64,000 nucleotides of DNA, from contig NZ_CP108462.1 of NCBI RefSeq assembly GCF_036226365.1, forward strand, positions 372,001 to 436,000, in the 5' to 3' direction. This stretch comes from Streptomyces sp. NBC_01262. GTDB taxonomy: Bacteria; Actinomycetota; Actinomycetes; Streptomycetales; Streptomycetaceae. How positions within the stretch are numbered: the stretch's first letter is position 1; each line of letters begins with the position of its first letter. A program made the position numbers and the translations under genes. Below, in pieces: positions 1-7,350 of the stretch. The notes beneath the pieces were generated by a model. It was given only the letters and a program-made list of their open reading frames with translations, did not search any database and was not told where the DNA came from.

Positions 1-232
1 GCGAGAGATTGCAGACGGCGGCGAGTTCGCTCATCCGCATCAGCCGGTGCGGGGCCTCGGACAGATACATGAGCGTCATGTACTCGGACAGCGGCAGGCG
101 CTGCTCGTGGGTCATGTCGGCGTCAACCACACGGGGCAGGACGATCATCACCCGGCCGAGCTCGCGCAAGAGCGCGTCCTCGACCGCGTTCAAGGGGCGC
201 AGTGGCTGCTCTGGCTGCTCGGCGATCGGCAT
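1..232 (-). CDS. MarR-family transcriptional regulator (5' part only, cut by window edge)
   Basis: The frame opens at an ATG read leftward from 232 and runs off the window, giving 77 residues. The sequence includes PLSEYMTLMYLSEAP and RMSELAAVCNLS, which is the usual MarR layout: an N-terminal dimerisation helix followed by the start of the winged helix-turn-helix. The start sits beside an inverted repeat (248-265) shared with a divergent remnant of an NADPH-dependent FMN reductase. The regulator probably controlled that reductase in response to a quinone, flavin or drug-like ligand, as is common for such divergent pairs; the ligand is a guess. The C-terminal half is outside the window. Confidence 0.8.
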   Translation of the reverse strand, partial: MPIAEQPEQPLRPLNAVEDALLRELGRVMIVLPRVVDADMTHEQRLPLSEYMTLMYLSEAPHRLMRMSELAAVCNLS

Positions 233-247
233 GTTTTACATAGTACT

Positions 248-265
248 TGCTTGACGCAGCAAGCA
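248..265. promoter_or_regulatory. Inverted repeat, likely MarR operator
   Basis: TGCTTG (248-253) and CAAGCA (260-265) are exact inverted 6-mers with a 6-nt centre. They lie in an AT-richer stretch between the leftward MarR gene (start 232) and the rightward reductase remnant (start 309). Position and symmetry fit a MarR operator; binding is inferred. Confidence 0.55.
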
Positions 266-308
266 TATTTCTGTGGACCGGATTACAGAGAGTGACACGG
301 AGGACACC

Positions 309-566
309 ATGACCAGAGAGGCCGTCGCCCGCTGGGTGCACGAGGTCGCCTCTCGGCGCACCGACGCCTCGTTCGACGGCTATGTGATGGTGACGCCGGA
401 TTACAACCACTCCACCTCCGGCGCGCTGAAGAACGCCATCGACTTCCTGTACGCGGAGTGGAACAACAAGGCCGTCGGCTTCGTCAGCTACGGCTCGGCC
501 GGCGGCACCCGCGCCGTGGAGCACCTGCGCCCGAGCCAGGCGCTGGCCCCGTTGCGCGCCGGCTGA
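309..566 (+). pseudogene. NADPH-dependent FMN reductase remnant with internal deletions
   Basis: An ATG at 309 preceded by CGGAGGA opens an 85-residue frame. It contains the hallmark VTPDYNHSTSGALKNAIDF stretch of the NAD(P)H-dependent FMN reductase / azoreductase flavodoxin-like family, followed by KAVGFVSYGSAGGTRA. Intact members are about 180-190 residues. The N-terminal nucleotide-binding segment (a GSTRPGR-like motif) is missing right after the second codon. The piece between EVASRRTDA and SFDGYV, normally about 40 residues, is also missing, and after AVEHLR the frame leaves family sequence and stops. The remaining reading frame is open, so these look like two in-frame deletions plus a C-terminal truncation. 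It is unlikely to be active. It is divergent from the MarR gene at the window edge, its probable former regulator. Confidence 0.7.
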
Positions 567-845
567 GGGGCAGCGCCGGCGTGGCGACCGCCGTCGGTGG
601 CCGCGCCCGTACGGGGCCCCGGGGCGACGTGGTGGCCGCCGTCTCGGTCGTCGTCCCGGTACTCGGCGCCCAGGTCCAGGCCCTGGTCCCCGCCGTCCGC
701 GTCGCCGCGCGGGGCATCTCCTGCACCCTGGGCCGGCTGAGCAGCCCGGGGCACTTGTCTTCTGCGCCGGCCCCGGCACGACGGCCGGAGGCCGGCGCAG
801 CCTCCCGAAGCAAGCGAAGCGCCCGCGAGGGTGGCATGAAGAGAG
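567..845. other. Non-coding interval, no supported gene
   Basis: This 279-bp stretch follows the broken reductase and precedes the 3' end of the leftward alcohol dehydrogenase. Open frames here are random high-GC frames. The right part (775-841) is an imperfect copy of the sequence at 2033-2080 (see the repeat entries). Confidence 0.5.
775..841. repeat. Imperfect direct repeat, copy 1 (3' of alcohol dehydrogenase gene)
   Basis: It begins GGCACGACGGCCGGAGG, ends CGCCCGCGAGGGTGG..TGAAG, and matches 2033-2080 apart from a few bases and about 19 extra nucleotides in the middle. Each copy lies just beyond the stop codon of a leftward gene (dehydrogenase stop at 846, aldehyde dehydrogenase stop at 2105). 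Confidence 0.6.
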
Positions 846-1952
846 CTAGAAGCGGAGGACGGGCTTGATGGTGGCGCCCGACACGACGTCGGCGACGGCC
901 TGGCCGATCTCCTCGAACTTGTAGTGCTTGACGAGCCGGTCGACCGGCAGCCGCCCGGACGCGACGAGGTCGACCAGCACCGGGATGAGGGACTGGGTCT
1001 CGCTGTCACCGAGGGTGAGGCCGACGACCCTGCGGCCGGGGATCATGAAGTTGACGTCGATGGGGACGGTGGTGCCGAAGGCGGGGGCACCGACGATCAC
1101 GGCGGTGCCGCGGGCGGCGAGGGTGCCGACGGCGGCGGCGAGCACGCCGGTGTTGCCGGTGGTCTCGACGACGCCGTTGGCGCCGGCGCCGCCGGTGATG
1201 TCGGCGACGGCCTCGGCGAGATCGGCGCCGGTGGTGTCGACGGTGTGGGTGGCGCCGAGTTCACGGGCCAGGGCGAGCCGCTCGGGGACGCGGTCGACCG
1301 CGATGATGCGGGTGGCCGGGGTCAGGCGGGCGGCCATGACGGCGGACAGGCCGACCGCTCCGGCGCCGGTGACCACGATGGCGTCGCCGGGGCGGGGCTG
1401 GAGGACGTTCCAGACGGCGCCGACGCCGGTCTGTACGCCGCAGCCCAGCGGGGCCAGCAGGTCGAGCGGGGCGTCGGCGGGGACCTTGACCAGGCTGCGC
1501 TCGTCCACCAGGGCGTGCCGGGCGAAGGAGGACTGCCCGAAGAAGTGCCCGCCGAGGTTCTCGCCGTCCCGGCTGAGCGTGGCGGAGCCGTCCGCGCGGG
1601 TGCCGCCGATGAGGTTGAGCGGAAGCCAGGTGGCGCAGTAGGCGGGGTGGCCGTCGCGGCAGTTGGCGCACGTGCCGCACGAGGTGAAGGACAGCAGCAC
1701 CTGGTCCCCCGGCCGGACCCGGGTGACGGCGGAGCCGGTGGCCTCGACCACGCCCGCGCCCTCGTGGCCGAGGACCCCGGGCAGCGGGAACGGGAGGTGG
1801 CCGCCGGCGACGCCGAGGTCGGTGTGGCAGACACCGGCGGCGACGATGCGTACGAGCACCTCGTCCGGGCGGGGGTCGGCGAGTTCGACGTCGCTGAAGG
1901 TGAAGCCCGCGCCCGCGGATTCGACGACGGCGGCGGCAGTGGTGGTGGTCAC
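846..1952 (-). CDS. Zinc-dependent aryl-alcohol dehydrogenase (NAD+, MDR family)
   Basis: The 368-residue protein is a full-length medium-chain zinc alcohol dehydrogenase. Catalytic zinc ligands are C42 (VCHTD), H63/E64 (GHEGAG) and C171 (LGCGVQTG). The structural zinc lobe has four cysteines at 92, 95, 98 and 106 (SCGTCANCRDGHPAYC). The Rossmann glycine motif GAGAVG is at 196-201. The domain order and the GCGVQTG segment resemble benzyl/aryl-alcohol dehydrogenases of the AreB/XylB type, which oxidise aromatic alcohols to aldehydes with NAD+. It is followed in biochemical order by the aldehyde dehydrogenase encoded just upstream on the same strand (2105-3565), so the pair probably converts an aromatic alcohol to the acid. 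The substrate is inferred. Regulation is probably by the divergent MarR gene at 3728. Confidence 0.88.
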   Translation of the reverse strand: MTTTTAAAVVESAGAGFTFSDVELADPRPDEVLVRIVAAGVCHTDLGVAGGHLPFPLPGVLGHEGAGVVEATGSAVTRVRPGDQVLLSFTSCGTCANCRDGHPAYCATWLPLNLIGGTRADGSATLSRDGENLGGHFFGQSSFARHALVDERSLVKVPADAPLDLLAPLGCGVQTGVGAVWNVLQPRPGDAIVVTGAGAVGLSAVMAARLTPATRIIAVDRVPERLALARELGATHTVDTTGADLAEAVADITGGAGANGVVETTGNTGVLAAAVGTLAARGTAVIVGAPAFGTTVPIDVNFMIPGRRVVGLTLGDSETQSLIPVLVDLVASGRLPVDRLVKHYKFEEIGQAVADVVSGATIKPVLRF

Positions 1953-2032
1953 GTGGACTCCTGCGGTGGTGTGACGGTACGTCGGAGGGGGCGGGCGCCG
2001 CGCCGGCTTGACCGGCTCCGCCGGGGAGGCAC

Positions 2033-2080
2033 GGCACGACGGACGGAGTCCGGCGCAGCGCCCGCGAGGGTGGTGTGAAG
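2033..2080. repeat. Imperfect direct repeat, copy 2 (3' of aldehyde dehydrogenase gene)
   Basis: This is the second copy of the element at 775-841. It lies between the stop of the aldehyde dehydrogenase (2105) and the start of the alcohol dehydrogenase (1952). It may be a duplicated gene-end segment. Confidence 0.6.
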
Positions 2081-2104
2081 GATCGGTTGCCCGCGGGGGC
2101 CGCG

Positions 2105-3565
2105 TCAGGCCAGGGAGATGACGACGGACTTGACCTTGGTGTACGACTCCAGCGCCTCGGGGCCGTACTCGCGGCCGAAGCCGGAGTTCTTGACGCCGCC
2201 GAAGGGGATGGCCGGGTCGAGCATCGCCCAGTCGTTGACCCAGACGATGCCGGCCTGGAGGCGGGCGGCGACGCGGTGGGCGCGGGCGAGGTCGCGGGTC
2301 TGCAGGCCGGAGGCGAGGCCGTACGGGGTGCTGTTGGCCAGCGCGATCGCGTCGTCCTCGGTGTCGAAGGGCTGGACGGTCAGGACGGGGCCGAAGATCT
2401 CCTCCTGGACGGCCCGGGAGTCGTTGCCAAGGCCCGCGATGACGGTGGGCTTGTAGTAGTAGCCGCCGTCGAGGTCCAGCCGCTCACCGCCGGTGACGAT
2501 GCGGCCGCCCTCCGCCTTGGCGATGGCCACGTACTCCTCGACCTTCTCCAGGTGCCGCCGGCCGGCCATCGGGCCGATGACGGTCGCTGGGTCGAAGGGG
2601 TCGCCGATCGGGACGCCGGGCACCGCGCCCTCCAGGATCCCCAGGACGGTGTCGTGCAGCGAGCTGTGGACGAGCAGACGGGGGCCGCCCATGCAGAACT
2701 GGCCGGTGTTGAAGACGAAGCCCTTGATGACGGCGCCGATCGCCTTCTCCAGGTCGGCGTCCTCGAAGACGATGTTGGCCGCGTTGCCGCCCAGCTCCAT
2801 CGTGACGGGCTTCAGCGCCGCGCCCGCCGTGGCGGCGGCGTGCCGGCCGACGGCGGTGGAGCCGGTGAAGGCGATCTTGTCGATCCCGGGGTGGGTCAGC
2901 AGCGCCTCGCCGGCCACCGCGCCGCCGCCGGTGACGACGTTGAGCACGCCGTCGGGGACCCCGGCCTCGGCGAGGATCTCGGCCATCAGCAGGGCGCTGA
3001 GCGGGGTCTCCTCGGCGGGCTTGTGGACCACGGTGTTGCCGGCCGCGAGCGCCGGCGCGAGCTTGGAACTGCTCAGGATCAGCGGGAAGTTGAAGGGCGT
3101 GATGGCGGCGACGACCCCGAGCGGCTCGCGGCGGGTGTAGGCGTGCGAGGGGATCGGGATCTGCCGGCTGGACCCGTCGACGCTCTGCGCCATGGCCGAG
3201 TAGTACTCGTACTCCTCGGCGGCGGTGGCCACGTCCACGGCGCGGGCCAGGGACACCGGCTTGCCGACGTTCACGCTCTCCACCGCGACCAGCTCGTCCG
3301 CGCGCTCGCGGATCAGGTCGGCGGCCCGGTGCAGGATCCGGGCCCGCTCGCGGCCGGGTGTCTGCGACCAGGGGCCCTCCTCGAAGGCCCTGCGGGCGGC
3401 GGTGACCGCCGCGTCCACGTCGGAGGCGTCCGCCTCGGCGACCGTGGTGACGACCTTGCCGGTGGAGGGGTCGGTGATGTCCCGGACGCCCTTGGCCCCG
3501 GCCTCTCGCCACTCGCCGTCGATGAAGAGCCTGCCAGGCTCGAGATGCGGCCGACTGACGCTCAT
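2105..3565 (-). CDS. Aldehyde dehydrogenase (NAD(P)+, ALDH superfamily)
   Basis: The 486-residue protein has the canonical ALDH set: the N159 oxyanion residue in TPFNFP, K182 in HKPAEE, the FTGST cofactor loop near 233, general base E257 in MELGGN and the catalytic C291 in GQFCMGG. The start at 3565 is chosen because the protein family begins there and a GGGAAGG-type site lies upstream; a start 13 codons earlier is possible. It is likely to oxidise the aldehyde made by the neighbouring aryl-alcohol dehydrogenase to a carboxylate. With the O-demethylase genes nearby, a vanillin- or benzaldehyde-type substrate is plausible but not shown. It is divergent from a MarR gene whose promoter region carries inverted half-sites. 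Confidence 0.9.
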   Translation of the reverse strand: MSVSRPHLEPGRLFIDGEWREAGAKGVRDITDPSTGKVVTTVAEADASDVDAAVTAARRAFEEGPWSQTPGRERARILHRAADLIRERADELVAVESVNVGKPVSLARAVDVATAAEEYEYYSAMAQSVDGSSRQIPIPSHAYTRREPLGVVAAITPFNFPLILSSSKLAPALAAGNTVVHKPAEETPLSALLMAEILAEAGVPDGVLNVVTGGGAVAGEALLTHPGIDKIAFTGSTAVGRHAAATAGAALKPVTMELGGNAANIVFEDADLEKAIGAVIKGFVFNTGQFCMGGPRLLVHSSLHDTVLGILEGAVPGVPIGDPFDPATVIGPMAGRRHLEKVEEYVAIAKAEGGRIVTGGERLDLDGGYYYKPTVIAGLGNDSRAVQEEIFGPVLTVQPFDTEDDAIALANSTPYGLASGLQTRDLARAHRVAARLQAGIVWVNDWAMLDPAIPFGGVKNSGFGREYGPEALESYTKVKSVVISLA

Positions 3566-3641
3566 GGCCCGCTCGCCTTCCCGGTGCGACGTTGGCACAC
3601 GCACCGCGCTGATGCCGGCCGCGCCACTGCGACCAACAGGT

Positions 3642-3698
3642 TTCCTGATAATTACGCTCCCATGGCCACGATGGCAAGGGGGTGGGCATAATCAGGAA
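3642..3698. promoter_or_regulatory. Divergent promoter with inverted half-sites (MarR operator candidate)
   Basis: TTCCTGATAAT (3642-3652) is mirrored by ATAATCAGGAA (3688-3698) with one mismatch, about 35 nt apart, between the divergent aldehyde dehydrogenase (start 3565) and MarR gene (start 3728). It is likely to be recognised by that MarR protein, covering both promoters. Confidence 0.5.
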
Positions 3699-3727
3699 GT
3701 CTGAATGTCGAACAACGGAGGCCACGC

Positions 3728-4183
3728 GTGGCGACGCGCACCGCGAGGACGACCCCGCACCCGTCGTTGATGTACGCCGTCAAGCAGGTCGAGCTCGCCG
3801 CCCGCGCCCACATGGACGAGCTGCTCAAGCCGGTCGGTATCACGGCCCTGCAGTACACAGCTCTCACGGTACTGCGCCGCCGGGACGGGCTCAGCTCGGC
3901 GCAGCTGGCCCGCAACTCCTTCGTCACCGCCCAGTCCATGGCCGACATGGTCACCACCCTGGAGCGCCGCGGCCTGATCACCCGCCGCCGCGATCCGGAC
4001 AACCGCCGGGTGCTGCTGATCAGCCTCACCGACGAGGGCGACGCGCTCCTGACCGCGTACGACGAGAGCATGGGCGCTCTGGAGGAGCGCATGCTCGGCC
4101 CGCTCAGCGCGGACGAGCGCGTCAGCCTGGAGGACTACCTCAACCGCTGCCGGGCCGCGCTGGCGGACGAGCCGCCGCACTGA
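3728..4183 (+). CDS. MarR-family transcriptional regulator
   Basis: The 151-residue protein starts at a GTG with GGAGG seven bases upstream. It has a typical winged helix-turn-helix: GLSSAQLARNSFVTAQSMADMVTTLE is the recognition unit, and the wing RRRDPDNRRVLLISLTDEG is the MarR signature (DxR). It is transcribed away from the aldehyde/alcohol dehydrogenase pair, so it probably represses that operon and itself until an aromatic ligand binds. The inverted half-sites at 3642-3698 are the candidate operator. The gene ends just before a convergent secreted-protein gene. Confidence 0.9.
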   Translation: MATRTARTTPHPSLMYAVKQVELAARAHMDELLKPVGITALQYTALTVLRRRDGLSSAQLARNSFVTAQSMADMVTTLERRGLITRRRDPDNRRVLLISLTDEGDALLTAYDESMGALEERMLGPLSADERVSLEDYLNRCRAALADEPPH

Positions 4184-4220
4184 CGCCGGTCGCCCCCGTC
4201 GCCGCCGTCACCGCCTTCCG

Positions 4221-4802
4221 TCACCAGGTATGTGCCACGTCGACCACCACCCGGTCGGACAGCTGCAGCACCCGGAACGGCAGCCTGGCCCTTACGCCGA
4301 GGCCCACCTGCGTCACGCCCTCGAAGCTCGATCCGAACCGGGTGTCCCGGAAGGTCGGGTAACCGGTCAGGGTGATGCCCGGCAACGGCTGACCGGACAC
4401 GCCCGGGTACGTCGGCGCACCGGTGTTCGGGTCGTAGGACGGAGCGGACAGCCTGATCTCCAGGATCGCCCCGCCGGAGACGGGGATCGTCTCGCCCGAC
4501 GCGTCCTGGATCAGCTTGCTGACGTAACTCACCTGGTACCCCACCGACGTGCCCCCACCGGGAACGTCGAACACCAGGCGGTCGTAGCACTCGTGGGTGC
4601 CGGAACGGATATCGGTCAGCGGGTCGCCGTACGCCGTCGCCGACACGGACTTGGGCAGACTGCCCCAGCCGGTCGGACAGGCGGTGACGGCCGCCGTGGC
4701 CCCGGCGGCCGTGCTCACGGCAGCGGCGGGCACGGCCGCGCCCAGGACCGTACCGCCCAACAGCACCATGGCCGACGCCATGCCCCATCGTCGTGTATGC
4801 AT
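4221..4802 (-). CDS. Secreted AMIN-like domain protein
   Basis: The 193-residue product begins MHTRRWGMASAMVLLGG and has a Sec signal peptide ending around an Ala-rich stretch at about residues 25-35. The mature part (ACPTGWGSLPKSV, then ECYDRLVFDVPGG and VGYQVSYV) resembles the small beta-rich AMIN-like domain proteins of actinomycetes, thought to sit at the cell envelope; their biochemical role is not settled. The start at 4802 has a purine-rich AAGGGGGAAAAAG in front; a start nine codons earlier is possible but lacks a comparable site. It is not obviously linked to its neighbours. Confidence 0.6.
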   Translation of the reverse strand: MHTRRWGMASAMVLLGGTVLGAAVPAAAVSTAAGATAAVTACPTGWGSLPKSVSATAYGDPLTDIRSGTHECYDRLVFDVPGGGTSVGYQVSYVSKLIQDASGETIPVSGGAILEIRLSAPSYDPNTGAPTYPGVSGQPLPGITLTGYPTFRDTRFGSSFEGVTQVGLGVRARLPFRVLQLSDRVVVDVAHTW

Positions 4803-4887
4803 CTTTTTCCCCCTTGTCCGGCGACTCATGGAACTTCGGTCATGAGTTGGACATCCCAGACACCGGATGGGTTGTGCGCCCGCGCCG

Positions 4888-5748
4888 TCAGTTCTCCTTC
4901 CTGAACTCGGCGATCCACTCCGACGTGGCCCTGAGCCCGCCGAAGGTGTAGAAGTGCAGCTTGACCTCGCCGTGACGCCGGGGGTCGTACGCCCGGGCCA
5001 GCGTCCGGATGAACCGGTCGGGCCCGGCCGTCCCCATGAGGTTGGTGAGGGAGAGCCCGTACTTCTTCGCGATCGCCGTACTCGTCCCCACACCGAAGCG
5101 CGCGGCGAAGGTCATCAGCCGCCTGACCCCGGCCGGCCCGGGAACTCCGATACGGATCGGCAGGTCCACACCGCGCGCCCGCACCGCCTCGATCCAGGAC
5201 ACGACCGGGTCCACGTCGAAGCCGAACTGCGTGATGATCGTGCCGGGCAGCCGCTGTTCCGTGAGAGCCGCGGACTTGCCCTCCAGCGCGGACCACAGCA
5301 GGGGCTCGGCGATCGCGGGGTGCCCCTCGGGGTAGCCGCTCACCCCGATGTGCCGGACGCCGTACTCCTGGAGCAGTCCTGTGCGGATCACGGACAGGGA
5401 GTCGTCGTACGGCCCGTGGGACTGGGCCGGGTCACCGCCGACCACGAAAACGTTCTCGGTGATTCCGTCCGCCTGGAGTGCGGCGAGGAACTCCTCCAGC
5501 GCCGCTTGCGAGCCCAGCCGGCGGGCCGATATGTGCGGCACCGGGACGAATCCGTACCGCAGCACGGCCCGCGCGGCGGCGAGCCTCATCCGCAGATCCT
5601 CGTTGCCCAGGAAGGTGACGTTGATTCGCGTGCCGGGCGGGATGAGGTCGCGGGCTTCTTCGAGTTTCGCCAGGTCCTTGCCCGTCATCTCCAGGGAGAA
5701 GTCCTCAAGCAGGGTGACGAGGGGCGAGGCGGTGGAGACGGATTCCAT
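4888..5748 (-). CDS. MetF-like methylenetetrahydrofolate reductase (catabolic paralogue 1)
   Basis: The 286-residue protein is a TIM-barrel MTHFR: VPHISARRL, VVGGDPAQ, GVSGYPEGHP and ITQFGFD are the family landmarks for FAD and folate binding. The usual N-terminal FEFFPP segment is replaced by FSLEMTGKD, keeping a glutamate at position 20, so this belongs to a divergent MetF branch. In a demethylation setting it would run toward oxidation, 5-methyl-THF to 5,10-methylene-THF. It is 124 bp downstream of the O-demethylase gene on the same strand, separated by a large stem-loop (5774-5867). AAGGAG lies before the ATG. A close paralogue is encoded at 20077-20943. Confidence 0.85.
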   Translation of the reverse strand: MESVSTASPLVTLLEDFSLEMTGKDLAKLEEARDLIPPGTRINVTFLGNEDLRMRLAAARAVLRYGFVPVPHISARRLGSQAALEEFLAALQADGITENVFVVGGDPAQSHGPYDDSLSVIRTGLLQEYGVRHIGVSGYPEGHPAIAEPLLWSALEGKSAALTEQRLPGTIITQFGFDVDPVVSWIEAVRARGVDLPIRIGVPGPAGVRRLMTFAARFGVGTSTAIAKKYGLSLTNLMGTAGPDRFIRTLARAYDPRRHGEVKLHFYTFGGLRATSEWIAEFRKEN

Positions 5749-5773
5749 TGGCGCTCCTTGTTCACGTGGGTCT

Positions 5774-5867
5774 CCGTGGACGGGCAGCGCGAGGCCGCGG
5801 CCGGTGAACCCGCCCGGGTGATCCCGTCCTGCGGGGTCGCAGCATCCATCGCGCTGCCGGTCCACGG
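5774..5867 (-). promoter_or_regulatory. Large intercistronic stem-loop between ligM1 and metF1
   Basis: The 19-nt arm at 5774-5792 pairs with 5849-5867 with one mismatch, and the 56-nt interior holds smaller GC-rich palindromes. It fills nearly all of the gap between the demethylase stop (5873) and the metF start (5748). It could attenuate or stabilise parts of the transcript; there is no U-tract typical of a full terminator. The function is unproven. Confidence 0.55.
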
Positions 5868-5872
5868 GCTCG

Positions 5873-7216
5873 TCAGTGCTTCTTCGTCGCGAAAGGACGT
5901 GCCACGACCGTTCCGCGCACGCGGGTCTGGGCGTGACGCTCGACGACCGGGTTCGGCGAGCCGCCGTTCGGCTCGCCCCAGACGATCTCCACCTGGTCGC
6001 CGGCTGCCGCGGCCGGGTCGATCGTGCCGAGCGAGATCCAGCCGCGTACGTTCGCGGAGTACGAGGTGAGCATCGCCGCTCCGACGAGCTCGCCGTCCTT
6101 CTCCACCCGGTCGAACTGGCAGGCGGTGTAGAACGCCGCCGGCATCTCGATGTACTTGAAGCGCCGGTCGCCCTTCTCGTACATGCTCGCGAAGATCTTC
6201 GCCACGTCATCGCGGTCCCAGAGCACCCAGGCCTTGCGGCGGTGCGGCTGGTCCTTGATCGCCTCAAGTCCCTCGCGCCCGACGAAGTCGTGGTCGAACT
6301 TGAGGATGTGGCCGTAGCCGAGGTCCCACGGGGTGGTGTAGTAGTCCTCGATCCGGTCGGAGACATAGCTTCCGCCGAGCGCGAGGTTGCCCTCGAACGA
6401 GCGCGCCGACTGCCACTCGCGGAACGCCTTCATGTCCTCGCCGGTGTAGGTCCCGGGAAGGGTGTTGGCGATCCAGCCGGACTCGGTGGCGACCGAGGCG
6501 TAGGCGCGGGCACCGATCTGGCGCAGGCCGTACTCGGCGCCGGCCTCCACGATGATGTCGCGCACCGACTCGAAGTCCGCGTACGGTCCGGTGAATTCGT
6601 AGCCCGGGAAGCCGGACATCCGGTGGTTGAGCGCGGTGACCTGGTGCGGGCCGACCTTGAAGTGACCCATGTGGAAGAACGGGATGTCGGGCATCGGTCC
6701 GCCGTTGACCTTCTCGAAGATCGCCTCGGCGTGCGGGCCCTGCAGCTGGAGCCGGAACAGCTCCCTGCCCTTGGGGTTGTTCACGGTGCGCTCGTCACGG
6801 CGGACGGTGACATCCCAGCCGCCGGTGGCCGCGTTGAACTCGACCCAGTTGAGGGCCGGCGGACGGCCTACGACGCGGACGTGGCGGTCGTCGACGCAGA
6901 ACAGGATGCAGTCGCCGATCATGTAGCCGTCGGGGCGGACCGTGATGAGCTGCTTGGCGCTGCCGGGGCCGAAGCCCTGGAAGCTGTTCGCCCCGAGGTG
7001 TTCGAGCAGCTTGTACGTGTCGGGCCCCTGCACGACGAGGTCCGTCATGTGGTGCGACAGGTCCATCAGCGCCGCGCTGTTGCGCCACGCCTCCTGCTCG
7101 TCGCGCCAGTTGCTGAACTCTGACTTGATCGGGAACGGGTACGCCCCCGAGCGCCCCTGCCGGAGCAGCTCAAGTGCTCCACCCGCCTTGTTGATCTCCT
7201 CTTCGAGACTGGGCAT
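5873..7216 (-). CDS. THF-dependent O-demethylase, GcvT/LigM-like (paralogue 1)
   Basis: The 447-residue protein belongs to the aminomethyltransferase (GcvT) fold and resembles LigM/DesA, which move the methyl of vanillate, 3-O-methylgallate or syringate to tetrahydrofolate. Recognisable parts include SEFSNWRDEQEAWRNSAAL near the N-terminus, LGANSFQGFGPG, VVGRPPALNWVEF, the folate-site region FPGYEFTGPY, and a C-terminal beta-barrel ending in VRGTVVARPF. The start has GGAGGA five bases upstream; a strong hairpin (7232-7263) precedes it in the leader. It forms a unit with the downstream metF, which would recycle 5-methyl-THF, and faces a MarR gene across a shared promoter. An exact substrate cannot be read from sequence. 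Confidence 0.82.
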   Translation of the reverse strand: MPSLEEEINKAGGALELLRQGRSGAYPFPIKSEFSNWRDEQEAWRNSAALMDLSHHMTDLVVQGPDTYKLLEHLGANSFQGFGPGSAKQLITVRPDGYMIGDCILFCVDDRHVRVVGRPPALNWVEFNAATGGWDVTVRRDERTVNNPKGRELFRLQLQGPHAEAIFEKVNGGPMPDIPFFHMGHFKVGPHQVTALNHRMSGFPGYEFTGPYADFESVRDIIVEAGAEYGLRQIGARAYASVATESGWIANTLPGTYTGEDMKAFREWQSARSFEGNLALGGSYVSDRIEDYYTTPWDLGYGHILKFDHDFVGREGLEAIKDQPHRRKAWVLWDRDDVAKIFASMYEKGDRRFKYIEMPAAFYTACQFDRVEKDGELVGAAMLTSYSANVRGWISLGTIDPAAAAGDQVEIVWGEPNGGSPNPVVERHAQTRVRGTVVARPFATKKH

Positions 7217-7231
7217 GGCATTCCTCCGGTA

Positions 7232-7263
7232 GCTGCCGCACGGCCTCGTCGCCGTGCGGCAGC
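7232..7263 (-). promoter_or_regulatory. Perfect 13-bp hairpin in the ligM1 leader
   Basis: GCTGCCGCACGGC (7232-7244) pairs exactly with 7251-7263 around a 6-nt loop. It lies within about 10 nt of the GGAGGA ribosome binding site of the gene starting at 7216. It may protect the mRNA 5' end, control translation, or act as a DNA palindrome. Confidence 0.55.
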
Positions 7264-7271
7264 AGCGTATA

Positions 7272-7298
7272 TCAGGCAACTGAAAACATTGAAGATGT
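7272..7298. promoter_or_regulatory. Divergent ligM1/MarR promoter with palindromes
   Basis: An AT-rich stretch holds TCAGGCAACTGA (7272-7283, inverted TCAG/CTGA) and ACATTGAAGATGT (7286-7298, inverted ACAT/ATGT). They lie between the leftward demethylase and the rightward MarR gene (7351) and are the likely MarR operators. Confidence 0.45.
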
Positions 7299-7350
7299 CT
7301 GAAACAATTTCTTGGGCCATACTGTCCTCCTGCGACAACGGAGGGTGACG

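Noticed and set aside
2075..3691. Long rightward open frame opposite the aldehyde dehydrogenase
   Set aside because: It is antisense to a clear ALDH gene, has Gly/Asp/Val-rich low-complexity composition and no ribosome site. It is a by-product of GC-rich codon use.
5774..5867. Known riboswitch (THF, SAH or SAM type) before metF1
   Set aside because: The stem-loop is long and GC rich but I could not match conserved riboswitch core bases, so it is listed only as an unnamed structure.
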